In this document: piece after piece, positions 52,943-63,200 of the stretch
Position numbering within the stretch: position 1 is the stretch's first letter
How the letters are laid out: each line of letters begins with the position of its first letter
NCBI GenBank assembly: GCA_944739405.2
Contig: OX123191.2
Span: forward strand, 7,730,830 to 7,794,829
Origin: Euclidia mi
Taxonomy: Eukaryota; Arthropoda; Insecta; Lepidoptera; Erebidae
Reading direction: 5' to 3'
DNA length: 64,000 nucleotides
Translations under genes and position numbers: made by a program
The notes under the pieces: generated by a model
What the model saw: only the letters and a program-made list of their open reading frames with translations
Database searches by the model: none
What the model was told of the DNA's origin: nothing

Positions 52943-55844
52943 AACATATTCACTGTTTTATCAGAACGTTAGAGGTTTGCGTTCGAAATTAGATGTATGT
53001 AAGTTGGCCATAATAAACGAATCAGCTGATGTGTTCGCTCTGACCGAAACGTTTCTAAATAGTAGTGTTTATGATGCGGAAGTGTTCCCGCGAGATTATA
53101 ATGTCATACGTCGGGACCGGACCAACGATACCGGTTGGGGCGGGGTATTGTTGGCGGTGCGGTGTCAATACCAAATAAAACAAATCATTGACATCGATGG
53201 ATATACTGACGACATAGAAATGGTGATGGCAACAGTTTATTTTAAATTTAAAAAAATACTGTTTTGTGCGCTTTATATTCCCCCTAACTCAAGTGATATG
53301 AATTATAGAAAATATTTCTCAGTCCTAGAAAATGTTATTAGGAAATATTCTAAACTGCATATTATCATTGTTGGAGATCTGAACTTAAATTCAGCTAGTG
53401 GACAGGTAAAGTTAGATTTCTCACACCTTCTTGCGTTTGGCAACTTAAAACAATATAACAAAGTCTATAACAAATATGGCAACATGTTGGACTTGGTTTT
53501 GAGCGATCTGGGCAGCGAGTGTGTGCATATGAGGGAAGATACAGTGCCACTTGTGCCACCGGACGCACACCATCCACCGCTCAGCTTTGTACTGAGCGTG
53601 CCCCGTCCGGCGCGGCCTGTACGGCCCGCGCCTCCGCTGTTGCCAGGATCGCCCGCGGCTTCATCGCATGGAGTTTTATCGTGGCATTGGCAGTTTAGGA
53701 AAGCAGATTTTTGTCCACTATATGAAAGTATCGCATCATTAAAATGGGACGATATACTCTCTGTTCATGATGTTAACCAAGCAGTTAACATGTTTTACGA
53801 CAAAATTAATAATTGTTTACAGTGTCATGTACCATTTAAACAACAATCTACTCTTTGCTCGAGGTACCAATAACCACCATGGTACACTCCTGAGATAATT
53901 ACATGCATACGGGACAAATCATACTTTCATTCAAAGTATAAAAGCTCAAAAAATATGTGGTGCTTAGATATGTTTAGGTACTATAGAAAACACTTGAAAC
54001 GTCTTATTGATACAGCATACAAAACCTATATACAACAGACAGAGGCGGATATAAAATCGGATCCGAAGCGATTTTGGACATTCGTACAAGAACAACGTTC
54101 TTCCAGGTATACCTGTGAGGAGTATGAATACGATGGGAGAGATGTGACTGGAGTGGACGCTGCCAATGCGTTCGCGACGTTTTTTAAGTCAGTTTTTCAC
54201 ACTGACGGGGTGGGACTGTCTCGTGACACGGCCGAACAATATTATTCTTCAAATGAATCATCGTCCAGTATCGCACTGGACAACATTGATAGTGCGGATG
54301 TGACATACGCTGTAAAGCGTCTGAGGGCTTCTTCGTCCATTGGGCCAGATGGTATTCCTCCGTTTTTGGTTAAAGACTGCATATCTGTATTTCGAGAACC
54401 TTTATTGCACATTTACAACCTTGCTCTACGAACCGCTACATACCCAGCGCTTTGGAAGGTCTCTCGGGTTACACCCATTCCGAAGGATGGGGCAGCTTCA
54501 GACGTCATGAACTATAGGCCGATCGCCGTGCTCTCGGCATTCGGTAAGATCTTTGATTCCATCATAAACCGACATATAAGTAGGCAGGTACGGCCACAAT
54601 TGAGTGAATGTCAGCACGGGTTCAGACCAGGTAGATCAACTACTACCAACTTGTTGAACCTTGTAAATTTTTCTGTTGCAGCATTAGACCAAAGTAGGCA
54701 GGTGGACGCGGCCTACTTCGACTTAAAAAAAGCCTTTGATCGTGTCCAAACAAAAGTTCTTTTGGATAAGTTAGTAGCTATAGGGTTTAGTCCAAATCTG
54801 GTCAAATTTTTCCGAGACTATTTTAAGAGCAGAACTCATTATGTCCAGATATCAGGCTGCCGCTCGGAGTCCTACGAGACAAGTTCTGGAGTAATCCAAG
54901 GCAGTAATTTGGGGCCGACTCAATTCCTGATCATGATCAATGATTTGCCGAATGTCGTGAGTTCGGCGCGATGCCTCATGTTTGCTGATGATCTGAAGTT
55001 GTTCTTAGAGGTGAAGGATGTGAGTGACTGTGCCGCGCTTCAGCAGGACATCAACAACGTCGAGGCGTGGAGTAAACGCAACTACCTAGACTTTAATGTT
55101 TCAAAGTGCAAAACGATCACATTTACCCGATCGCATTCACCGATCACTTTTGTGTATACTCTGTCAGGCAGTCCGCTGGAGCGCGTTACAGAAATTCGCG
55201 ACTTGGGTTTGGTTGTTGATGCAAAGTTAACTTTTAACACCCACATAAATAAGATGTGCAGTCAAGCCTATAGGTCGCTCGGCTTTGTCATGAGGCAGTC
55301 TGCTCGCTTCAGTGGAAGGGATGCGCTAACTGCTTTATATTTCGCATTTGTTCGCAGCAAGCTCGAGTACAACTCTGCCATCTGGGACCCACACGAGGCA
55401 AAATATAAATTAATAGTAGAACGAGTGCAGCGAAAGTTTTGCCGATTTCTTTATAAAAAAATGTACGGATATTATCCGTACCTATATCCGTCTCTGTTTG
55501 TATCAGGTATGGTGGGTATTGATACTCTCGAGCTGAGACGTAAGTGGCAACTTATGGCACATTTCTATTTGTTGCTTAATGGGCAGATTGACAATCCTGA
55601 GGCGTTGTCTCGTTGCGGACTGTCTGCACCGGACCAGTACTCGCGGCTGCGGTCGCGCCGCTTGCTCGCGGCACCACCAGTACGCACAAACACCGCACAG
55701 TTCGCTCTTACAAGTCAGGCCATATCACTGCTCAATGCCCTAGTCAATCAACAGCCAAGTACTGACATATTTTTTAATAGTAGGGGAGAATTTAACAAAC
55801 AGTGCCAAACCTTCTTAAGTAATTATTTAAAATGTATTAATTAA
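52890..55844 (+). pseudogene. LINE-delta ORF2: endonuclease and reverse transcriptase, one in-frame stop
   Basis: Endonuclease: 'YQNVRGLRSK', 'FALTETFLNS', 'CALYIPPNSS', 'IVGDLNLNS' and 'PPDAHHPPLSF'. RT: 'RASSSIGPDGIPPFLVKDC', 'MNYRPIAVLSAFGKIF', 'CQHGFRPGRSTTTNLLN', 'AAYFDLKKAFDRV', 'SSGVIQGSNLGPTQF' and catalytic 'MFADDLKLFLE' near 54985. A thumb/C-terminal region ends 'CQTFLSNYLKCIN'. The only lesion is TAA at 53871-53873 inside 'SRYQ-stop-PPWYTPEI'. The frame is open from 52890, is offset by +1 from ORF1 and has no ATG before the endonuclease domain, so ORF2 must begin by re-initiation, a non-AUG codon or frameshifting. The clade is not certain. Confidence 0.9.
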
Positions 55845-56168
55845 TGTGATCACATGTGATTTATTATTATTATTATTTGACATTGTACGTAGTATTATTT
55901 ACCTGACAACACAGTTTTATTTGACATGATTGTATTACTCGACATGATATTCATTTTACTATATTGTAATTTCTGACATAATTAATTCAATTGTATTGTG
56001 AATATGACTTAGGTATGTGATCACATGAAATTAACTATAATTATTTGACTTCGCAGTATGTATTATTTGACATGATTGTATAACTTGACATGAATTCGAA
56101 TGCTATTGATTTTATTGCATCTATATAGTGTATTATTAATTTATTACCGTATTTAATTATTTTAAATG

Positions 56169-56212
56169 ACTCTCAGCGCGTGTTGGGCAACAAACCTGTA
56201 AGTGCTGAGAGT
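56169..56212 (+). other. LINE-delta 3' stem-loop
   Basis: ACTCTCAGC (56169-56177) pairs with GCTGAGAGT (56204-56212) across a 26-nt loop, followed within 8 nt by the 'aataaataaat' tail. Such 3' hairpins are recognised by the RT in several LINE groups (family knowledge). Confidence 0.7.
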
Positions 56213-56246
56213 AACTGAATATAATAAATAAATAAAATAAATAAAA

Positions 56247-56844
56247 AACAAAATTAATAGTTTCAATATATTTTGAAACAAACACAAAAGTTATCAAAGG
56301 TTGTAACTTATAACAAATTAGAAGTTGAACTTCAAATTAATTAATGAATTATTTGCAATAGACAGACTGGCTGTGTTATTTGAGATAAACAATAGTAAGT
56401 AAGCACAGAATATGTGTTACCTAGCAATATTATCTATATTATAACAAAACAAAGTTTATTAATGTGACCCGCCCAAGTGGCAAGGTCAAGTTGGTTGTTA
56501 TAATGTTTATGAATATATGCAATAAACTAAATTTACTAAATTTATTGATACATACAGCTGTTATGTATCCAAACAAACTGACTTATTAATGCAACAACAA
56601 ATTTAAGTTAGATTTTTCAACAATACAAATCAACAATTACTGATTGAGGTTATGTGACAATGTGTTTCAAATTATCTAGGTCAACTTATACAATTAAATA
56701 TTATGTATTTTAGACAATAACTGACCTGACAAACACTACAATACTGTCGGCAAGGTGATAAGATACAAGCTCATACCAATCTGAGTTTATACTCAGTAAT
56801 GCAACAGCGGCTAAATTTCAACTACGCTCTGCTACCAAAAATTA
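56247..56844 (-). other. BEL1 leader, LTR-proximal part, with primer-binding site
   Basis: No coding. On the element strand, 'tggtagcagagcgtagttg' lies about 9 nt after the 5' LTR and is the probable primer-binding site. The priming tRNA was not identified. Confidence 0.55.
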
Positions 56845-57457
56845 TGTCTAGAATTACCGCAGCCAGGCAGGTATTTTCTGGGTGCGCAGTGGAAGATGTA
56901 ATACATCTACCTGACCACGATAGACAAGGCACCAGACACAATGCACTGCGTTGCACAGTGATGAATTGAAATCCAAATTACAACTATCAATATTATATTT
57001 CACTTACCTGATATCTTTACTGATGTCAGGCTTGAGCTAAATTAGACACATTCATACAAGTATATTGGCCAAAATAAATGAATGAAGTATCTTATACTTA
57101 GCTATTAAGCTGCAAACGCGACGTTTTCAAGACACGTTGGCACGTGGACGTCGATACCGGATTCACAATTTTCGCAAATGTCAATCAATAGTTCACAATG
57201 TCTTTTATCACTATTTACCGTTGCCAGCACTAGATCAGGCGGCATTCAAGACGGTTTACTCAATTTAATTCAATTCGCGTTAATTCAAAAGGCGATAATT
57301 TTACGTACGAGACGACAACGAGGTAATTTTTCAAGGGAAGGACGGAAGTGACAGTTCAGTGTGACCATTGTCAGAAATTTTCAATAGACTAAACAAAATG
57401 TTACTCAATCGATCTAATCGATTTGACTTATAATAAAAACTAATTCTATTTCAAACA
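56845..57457 (-). repeat. BEL1 5' LTR (613 bp)
   Basis: Same length as the other LTR. Differences seen: c/t in 'cagc(c/t)aggcagg', and two in 'aat(g/t)aagtatctt(a/g)tactt'. Confidence 0.95.
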
Positions 57458-57481
57458 AACTCATTTCAAATATTACATCAA

Positions 57482-59428
57482 AATATAGCAGGGTTATTAT
57501 CAAAAAGGGATGCAATAGAAATAACATTACATGAAATGGAAAAACAAAATAACTTACCAGATATACTCTATTTTTCTGAAACTTTCTTAACGGCTAACAA
57601 TATAAGAAATGCAAAAATTTCAGGCTATACCCTTGTTTCTAGATATTGTAAAGAAAAAGGAAGGGGTGGTACTTGTATTTTTATTCAAAAAGGCATCATA
57701 TGTAGAGAGATAGGTATCATAAAAAACTTTGATAAATAAATGGTGTTTGAATGTTGGGCTATTGAAGTTGTTTTATTTAAAAATGGTGGTACTATGTATT
57801 TACCGCACGCCCCAGTCACATGTGGATTTATTCTTAGGTTATCTTGACAAATTACTTTATAAGTTATTATTTGACAGTAAATATAGTAAACATAAAATTG
57901 TTTTGACAGGTGATCTCAATATTAACACATTAATCAAAAATAAAACCGTACAGGACTTAAGTGACATTTTAAATAATTATAATTTGACTATTCATGTTAC
58001 GGAACCAACCAGACTTAACTCATGCATTGACCATTTAATTAGCAATGTAAAAAGAGGCACTACAATAAAAATTCTTAAGCTTGGATTATCTGACCATGAT
58101 ACCGCACAGGTATTATGCTTGTCTTTGAAGAACAAACCATCCTTACCTTCTAAATACTACATAATTAAAAGAGACTTCTCTCAAGAAAACATGCATAAAT
58201 TCCAACAATGCATAAGCAGCCTCACTTTTAGTCATGTTTACAATGAAGGTAATCTAAATAAAACTTTCAATGATTTTCATACGGACCTATGTCTATATTT
58301 TAACTTATGTTTTCCTCTGTATAGAAAAGCAATTTTATGTAAGAATACTTATAATAAATGGATTACTAGAGGTATACAATGTAGTTGCAAAACTAAGAGG
58401 CATTTGAAGTTTTATTACTAGAGACAACGAACTGCTGAAAGTAAAACTAAATTCCTTAACTACTCCAAGTTATTACGGCGCTGTATATTTAAGTCACAAC
58501 AACTAACCAACAAGATTATTGTAAGTAATGCTAAAAATGTATGTAGAGCTGCTTGGAAATTAATAAACGAGAGTTTTGGTGACAATGTAGACAATGAATT
58601 CATTAAGGAAATAAAATATGGATCAGATACTCTACAAAAACCTCTTCAAGTAGCCGACGCGTTTAATAAATATCTAATAGGCATTACAGAAAAAAATAAT
58701 GGTAATGTAAAAAACACAAATAAAATTCGTGCAGGTAGTAGCATGTTCTTGTATCCCTTCAATGAAATAGAAATAAATAATATTATTCTATCTCTAAATA
58801 ATACGCAGTCCGTTGGATATTATAATATTCCTACTCATATAATTAAACAAAATAGATATGTTTTGGTACCATTGTTAAAGTATCTAGTTAACCTCTCATT
58901 TGAACATGGTGAATTTCCAGAGAGATTAAAGAAGTCAATAGTTAAGCCACTTCACAAGAAAGGAGATAAACTGGAAATGTCAAATTACAGGCCAATTACA
59001 CTTATACCTGTGCTTTCCAAAATATTCGAAAAGGCCATGAAAAAACGGGTCACTTTATACTTAGAGAAATTCAAACTTATTAAAACTGAACAATATGGGT
59101 TCCAGGTAGGAAAATCGACTACTCTCGCCACTTTTGATCTAATCAATAATGTACTTTTAAATGTCGATAAAAAGAAGGCTACAACTGTCGTTTTCTTTGA
59201 TATGTCGAAAGCGTTCGACTTCGTGTCTCATAAAATACTAATAGAAAAGTTAGAGAACTATGGTGTAAGAGGTCCGGCATTAAGTTGGACTAAAAGTTAC
59301 CTTAATAACCGAGAGCAATGTGTTCAAATTGCTAATATAGGTACTGATGCAGTTGTAAGACAGGAACAATCAAACTATATTACAAACGGTTGTGGTGTTC
59401 CGCAAGGGAGTGTGCTTGGGCCACTTTT
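57482..59428 (+). pseudogene. LINE-alpha copy B endonuclease and partial RT
   Basis: Endonuclease: 'NIAGLLSKRDAIEI', 'PDILYFSETFL' (catalytic E), 'CIYRTPQSHVDLF', 'LTGDLNINTL', 'SCIDHLI' and 'GLSDHDTAQVL' (S-D-H). RT: 'PLHKKGDKLEMSNYRPITLI', 'VVFFDMSKAFDF' and 'GVPQGSVLGPL'. Lesions: TAA at 57737-57739, a frameshift near 57790, TAG at 58419-58421 and loss of everything after 59428. The clade is uncertain (CR1/Jockey-like appearance). Confidence 0.85.
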
Positions 59429-59700
59429 ATTTATTTATTTATTTATTTAAGACTTTATACACAAACAAGGTGTACATAGGTGGACATAATGCCACGAGGC
59501 ATTCTCTACCTGTCAACCTACAGGTGGTGCAGAGATAAATGTGGTAGGTGTATTAACAGAATTTAAAAGGATGTCATATTCTTAATTATAATGTAAAAGA
59601 AACAAATATCAACATAAAACGACCTAAAATGTAAATACAAAACTTAAATGGGAAATATATAGGTATACAATTGAATGCATATATTATAACAAATAAATAT
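59032..59700 (+). repeat. left arm of 669-bp inverted duplication
   Basis: Spans the join of LINE-alpha copy B (59032-59428) and the LINE-beta 3' tail (59429-59700). Its reverse complement recurs at 60235-60903 with the same length and no mismatch noticed. Confidence 0.92.
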
Positions 59701-59819
59701 ACATAAACATAAATAACATACATGTTAAAAATATATATCTATATACATATATAATACTAAAAATGAATATAAGGGTATATACTTATAGATACATAAATAC
59801 ATATATACTTATAATAAAG

Positions 59820-60234
59820 GATGAGAGTGATGTGCAGATTCCTTTAATCTTTTAAATAGGAGATCCCGTACTTTCAATTTGAATGCAAGGCGGTTAGTGG
59901 CCATTCTGATTTCAAGAGGAAGCGCGTTCCAGAGCAGGATAGACTATACAACACAGGAAGAGTTGACAAACCCAGAAGAATGACTAGGGCACGAAAGAAG
60001 AAGATTTTGTGAAGAACGAGGGTCTCTCTCATGTGTAGATGATAGGTATTGGAAATACTCAGAAAGATAAGAAGGAGGAGAGGGAGACTTAAGAATCATG
60101 ACGAGAGTAGTGAGAGCACGCAAGCATCGGCGTTCACGAATAGGCAACCAATTTAGTTCTGAACGATAAGTAGAGACATGGTCTTACTTACGAAGATTAA
60201 AAATGAATCGAATGCAGTTATTGAGAAGTCGGTC
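59820..60234 (-). pseudogene. LINE-beta C-terminal domain
   Basis: Reads 'LNWLPIRERRCLRALTTLVM', 'SPPSYLSEYFQYLSS' and 'DPRSSQNLLLSCPSHSSGFV', the conserved region downstream of the thumb in CR1/Daphne-like LINEs. A TAA after 'FNLRK' and the missing upstream codons make it non-functional. Confidence 0.7.
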
Positions 60235-60903
60235 ATATTTATTTGTTATAATATATGCATTCAATTGTATACCTATATATTTCCCATTTAAGTTTTGTAT
60301 TTACATTTTAGGTCGTTTTATGTTGATATTTGTTTCTTTTACATTATAATTAAGAATATGACATCCTTTTAAATTCTGTTAATACACCTACCACATTTAT
60401 CTCTGCACCACCTGTAGGTTGACAGGTAGAGAATGCCTCGTGGCATTATGTCCACCTATGTACACCTTGTTTGTGTATAAAGTCTTAAATAAATAAATAA
60501 ATAAATAAAAGTGGCCCAAGCACACTCCCTTGCGGAACACCACAACCGTTTGTAATATAGTTTGATTGTTCCTGTCTTACAACTGCATCAGTACCTATAT
60601 TAGCAATTTGAACACATTGCTCTCGGTTATTAAGGTAACTTTTAGTCCAACTTAATGCCGGACCTCTTACACCATAGTTCTCTAACTTTTCTATTAGTAT
60701 TTTATGAGACACGAAGTCGAACGCTTTCGACATATCAAAGAAAACGACAGTTGTAGCCTTCTTTTTATCGACATTTAAAAGTACATTATTGATTAGATCA
60801 AAAGTGGCGAGAGTAGTCGATTTTCCTACCTGGAACCCATATTGTTCAGTTTTAATAAGTTTGAATTTCTCTAAGTATAAAGTGACCCGTTTTTTCATGG
60901 CCT
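60235..60903 (-). repeat. right arm of 669-bp inverted duplication
   Basis: Holds the LINE-beta tail in plus orientation (60235-60507) joined to LINE-alpha in minus orientation (60507-60903), the exact mirror of 59032-59700. It lies within LINE-beta coding DNA, producing a chimeric open frame (60485-61033) that starts as LINE-beta and continues as LINE-alpha. Confidence 0.92.
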
Positions 60904-60904
60904 G

Positions 60905-61117
60905 CACAAGCATAGTTTTAGTCCTAGAGGGCAGGAAATTCTTTAGACGATATAGTGCTCTAAGTGTTCCGGTAACTTTCTGACTAACATTAGACACCTG
61001 GGCCTGCCAATCGAGAGTGGAATCTATATACATTCCAAGGTCTTTGACGACTGAGTTGAAAGGAATGATTAGACCGTTGAACTTTACAGGCGGCGGAGTT
61101 TTTAAGTCTTTTCTTCC
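60905..61117 (-). pseudogene. LINE-beta RT thumb fragment
   Basis: 'FNSVVKDLGMYIDSTLDWQA' followed by 'SQKVTGTLRALYRLKNFLPS', truncated at the 5' side where it joins BEL2 pol just after 'SLTHLESLP'. The insertion therefore cut BEL2. Confidence 0.75.
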
Positions 61118-61664
61118 TCGGCAATGACTCGAGGTGAGTGAGTGATGCTACGTCTACATTAGCGTTCGGCAATGTGTCCGTAATACGCAAGCAAAGAAAT
61201 GTTAAAATTAATGTCCCCATCAAAACGCGAATGTATTTTAATATCTACGGAACCCTTGCAATGTTTTTCTGAACCGCCGATCCCTCGGACTATTGAGTTC
61301 GTATTTTTAAAGTTATTCCATAATCGAGGCGTTTGAATAACTCAAACGTTATTAAATTGGTCTGAGATGCGCTATCTAGCAGACAACGTACCATGTGTGG
61401 CGACCCATTAACATCATATACGATAACTTGCGCTGTCGCTAACAGAACAGTCTTAGACGTCATACACTGCGTTTTGGCCCTGCGCGGATCATTATAGATG
61501 CGCGAGTGCCGTCCTCGCGTGCGCGTCGCCCGCGCAATGGATGTCGTACACAACGATATCTCATTCTGAATAGGCGCAGTTATCGTAGCCTGCACCTGCG
61601 ACGTAAGTGTGTCAAGGTTAGCGGCTTGGCTTGACAACGGATTATCTTTATCGAAATGTAGCAA
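61118..61664 (-). pseudogene. BEL2 protease and start of pol (truncated)
   Basis: A second BEL/Pao element, different from BEL1. It has the protease motif 'CLLDSASQTNLITFELFKRL' (catalytic D-S-A in place of the more usual D-S/T-G). After a frameshift it has 'TDTLPNANVDVASLTHLESL', a conserved Pao segment before RT. LINE-beta replaces everything downstream, so RT and integrase are absent here. The protease frame is offset by one base from gag. Confidence 0.8.
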
Positions 61665-62832
61665 TGAATGATGTTTTATTGCATAAGCGACACTTTGTCT
61701 TACTAAAACAATTACTTGTTTTATGTTTTATGCTTAAGCAATTAATGCAAGCTTTGTTATCTTTTACGCATTTAAAACAAGCGGTTGCATTCAAATTATC
61801 GAAGGCGGGACACTTGTATAAATGGTCGTGCACTATATTACTGCACAGACACTTCTGTGAATTATTACTATTAGATTCCGAACATGTTACGTAAGATTGT
61901 GGATTAGGGACCGAGTTATTATTACTATTTCGCGATTTATTCAACCTTTGTTTGTTGCTGTTAGTGTTAGACGGGCCAGGTGAACTGGACTGCGTATTAT
62001 GAAATATTCGACACTGATCTTTGATGAACGAAATAAAACTATCTAGTGTAGGTATTTTATTATTGCGTTCCGTCATCTCAAATGCGCGAATTGTATCAGT
62101 GTCAAACTTTTTTAAAGCGAGTTGAAGCAACGTAAAGTCGGAAAGATCTTCTAATTTTAAGTTCCTAAGAGAATTAACCGCGGTTACGAAGTTATCAATA
62201 AACAGCTGGAAATTAGAGACAGATGCGGCACCGGACAGTTTAAGATTTAAAGCTTGGTCAAAGTAAGTAGACGCTAGGACGCTCGTGTCCTGATATCTAT
62301 CAAGTAGTGACTGAAATATGACCTGATAATTCTCAGCACTGGGTGTGACACCTGCAAATACGGACTGGGCCTTCGGTAACAGTTTACCTATTAAATAGTA
62401 CAACCTGTCAGCATCTGTCAGAGAACCATTATCGTGCACTGTAGACTTAAAGCTCGCATAGAATAACGGCCAATTTCGTATATCTCCGTCAAACGACATA
62501 ATCTCGATTGGCGGTAATTTCGGCTTGCGGGCAACGGGCTCTGCTGAACATTTACCCTCCAATTGCGATTGTATACGCTTAATAATACAATAAAGATCTT
62601 CGAATGAGGTGTACGCCTGATAGTTCGGTTTTTCATCAGGATTGATAGAAAGTAATCTTGCGTTATAATCGTCTAACAACTTATGAAAATCTGCTCGAAT
62701 ACTATCTACTGTCATACAATAACTGAGAAATGCTTCGCTATTACTGTCAGAAATAGATGCGGTTTTGGAGCGTTCATAGATGTTTTGAATACGCTCAAAT
62801 AAAATATTGCGTTTTGCTTCTAAGATTGTCAT
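61648..62832 (-). CDS. BEL2 gag
   Basis: 394 residues from a true ATG (62830-62832). A helical N-terminus is followed by the Pao gag core ('LPPIEIMSFDGDIRNWPLFY', 'DRLYYLIGKLLPKAQSVF', 'LLQLALKKFDTDTIRAFEM'). A Ser/Asn-rich linker leads to Cys/His motifs 'CLCSNIVHDHLYKCPAF', 'CFKCVKDNKACINC' and 'CFSKTKCRLC'. No internal stop. It lies head-on toward the hsp-like promoter DNA at 63.1 kb. The LTR of this element could not be delimited. Confidence 0.85.
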   Translation of the reverse strand: MTILEAKRNILFERIQNIYERSKTASISDSNSEAFLSYCMTVDSIRADFHKLLDDYNARLLSINPDEKPNYQAYTSFEDLYCIIKRIQSQLEGKCSAEPVARKPKLPPIEIMSFDGDIRNWPLFYASFKSTVHDNGSLTDADRLYYLIGKLLPKAQSVFAGVTPSAENYQVIFQSLLDRYQDTSVLASTYFDQALNLKLSGAASVSNFQLFIDNFVTAVNSLRNLKLEDLSDFTLLQLALKKFDTDTIRAFEMTERNNKIPTLDSFISFIKDQCRIFHNTQSSSPGPSNTNSNKQRLNKSRNSNNNSVPNPQSYVTCSESNSNNSQKCLCSNIVHDHLYKCPAFDNLNATACFKCVKDNKACINCLSIKHKTSNCFSKTKCRLCNKTSFIATFR

Positions 62833-63075
62833 GTCGCTGTCTTACCATATTGATGGGTTATGCGGTAGTACACCCAACATAGCTAAGTTCAATTCTATTT
62901 CTTTAAAGGCAACCCTTTAGGGCCGGGGGGATATGGTAGCGCCACCTACCTTTCCATCGAAACTAATCCCATCAACGTCAATGGTTGGTCGCTGCTTGGC
63001 CAATGCGAGCGATGCCTTTTGTTTCTATCCCTCTCTATCCCATTCCCAAAAAGGGGCAAGCCTTTCGCGGATTGG

Positions 63076-63096
63076 TCGCGGCGATCGTCGCCGCGA
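63076..63096. repeat. GC-rich palindrome
   Basis: 'tcgcggcga' and 'tcgccgcga' are separated by 3 nt, just upstream of the heat-shock element. Confidence 0.7.
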
Positions 63097-63107
63097 GAGA
63101 CAGTCCA

Positions 63108-63125
63108 GAACTTTCGAGAACATTC
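63108..63125. promoter_or_regulatory. heat-shock element (four perfect pentamers)
   Basis: GAA-ct-TTC-ga-GAA-ca-TTC: four contiguous alternating nGAAn units, the consensus HSF-trimer site. It is followed 67 nt later by a TATA box on the plus strand. Confidence 0.75.
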
Positions 63126-63192
63126 GATTCACAAAATACGTGTCAGCCATACCGTATCGCCCCGCGCCGCTCCCGCTATAATTATTACCGCT

Positions 63193-63200
63193 TATATAAA
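63193..63200 (+). promoter_or_regulatory. TATA box of an hsp-like promoter
   Basis: TATATAAA, followed by 'gctctcaagtgaaagtgatt' and 'gtgtagtgaagtgaatcaag', an A/GTG-rich leader like those of insect hsp70 genes (from memory). A CCAAT box (about 63000) and its inverse ATTGG (about 63071) lie upstream. No heat-shock coding sequence follows within the window. Confidence 0.6.

Larger units (their letters stand above)
52035..56246 (+). mobile_element. LINE-delta, near-intact two-ORF non-LTR retrotransposon inside BEL1
   Basis: Inserted in the BEL1 leader in opposite orientation. A probable 8-bp target duplication 'aacaaaat' lies at 52027-52034 and 56247-56254. It has ORF1, an overlapping ORF2, a terminal stem-loop and an AT-rich tail of 'aataaataaat' type. 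Only one in-frame stop damages it. It is the youngest layer of this nest. Confidence 0.85.
45783..57457 (-). mobile_element. BEL/Pao LTR retrotransposon (BEL1), nearly intact, carrying LINE-delta
   Basis: 613-bp LTRs at 45783-46395 and 56845-57457 differ at only three positions I could find. AACTC at 45778-45782 and 57458-57462 is the 5-bp target duplication typical of BEL/Pao. The minus-strand order is 5' LTR, leader, gag, protease-RT-RNase H-integrase, 3' LTR. Without the nested LINE the element would be about 7.46 kb. Confidence 0.95.
45100..59428 (+). mobile_element. LINE-alpha copy B, split by BEL1
   Basis: Segments about 45100-45782 and 57463-59428 form one plus-strand LINE. Removing BEL1 and one AACTC gives a continuous endonuclease reading ('NNSFQILHQNIAGLLSKRDA'). 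It is truncated at 'gggccactttta' (before the catalytic RT box) by the tail of LINE-beta. Homologous to copy A over 58190-59428. Confidence 0.88.
59429..61117 (-). mobile_element. LINE-beta 3' part, interrupted by an inverted duplication
   Basis: Minus-strand LINE whose tail (AAATA-type repeats at about 59429-59453) abuts LINE-alpha. Coding order from 61117 downward: 'GLIIPFNSVVKDLGMYIDS' and 'VTGTLRALYRLKNFL' (RT thumb), then the 669-bp inverted block, then 'RLLNNCIRFIFNLRK', a stop, and 'SELNWLPIRERRCLRALTTL', a typical CR1-group C-terminal domain. About 30 residues expected between 'TKTMLVQ' and 'YDRLLNN' are missing at the block. Confidence 0.8.

Noticed and set aside
60485..61033. A novel 182-residue chimeric protein
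   Set aside because: It is the accidental read-through from LINE-beta into the inverted LINE-alpha block, not a gene.
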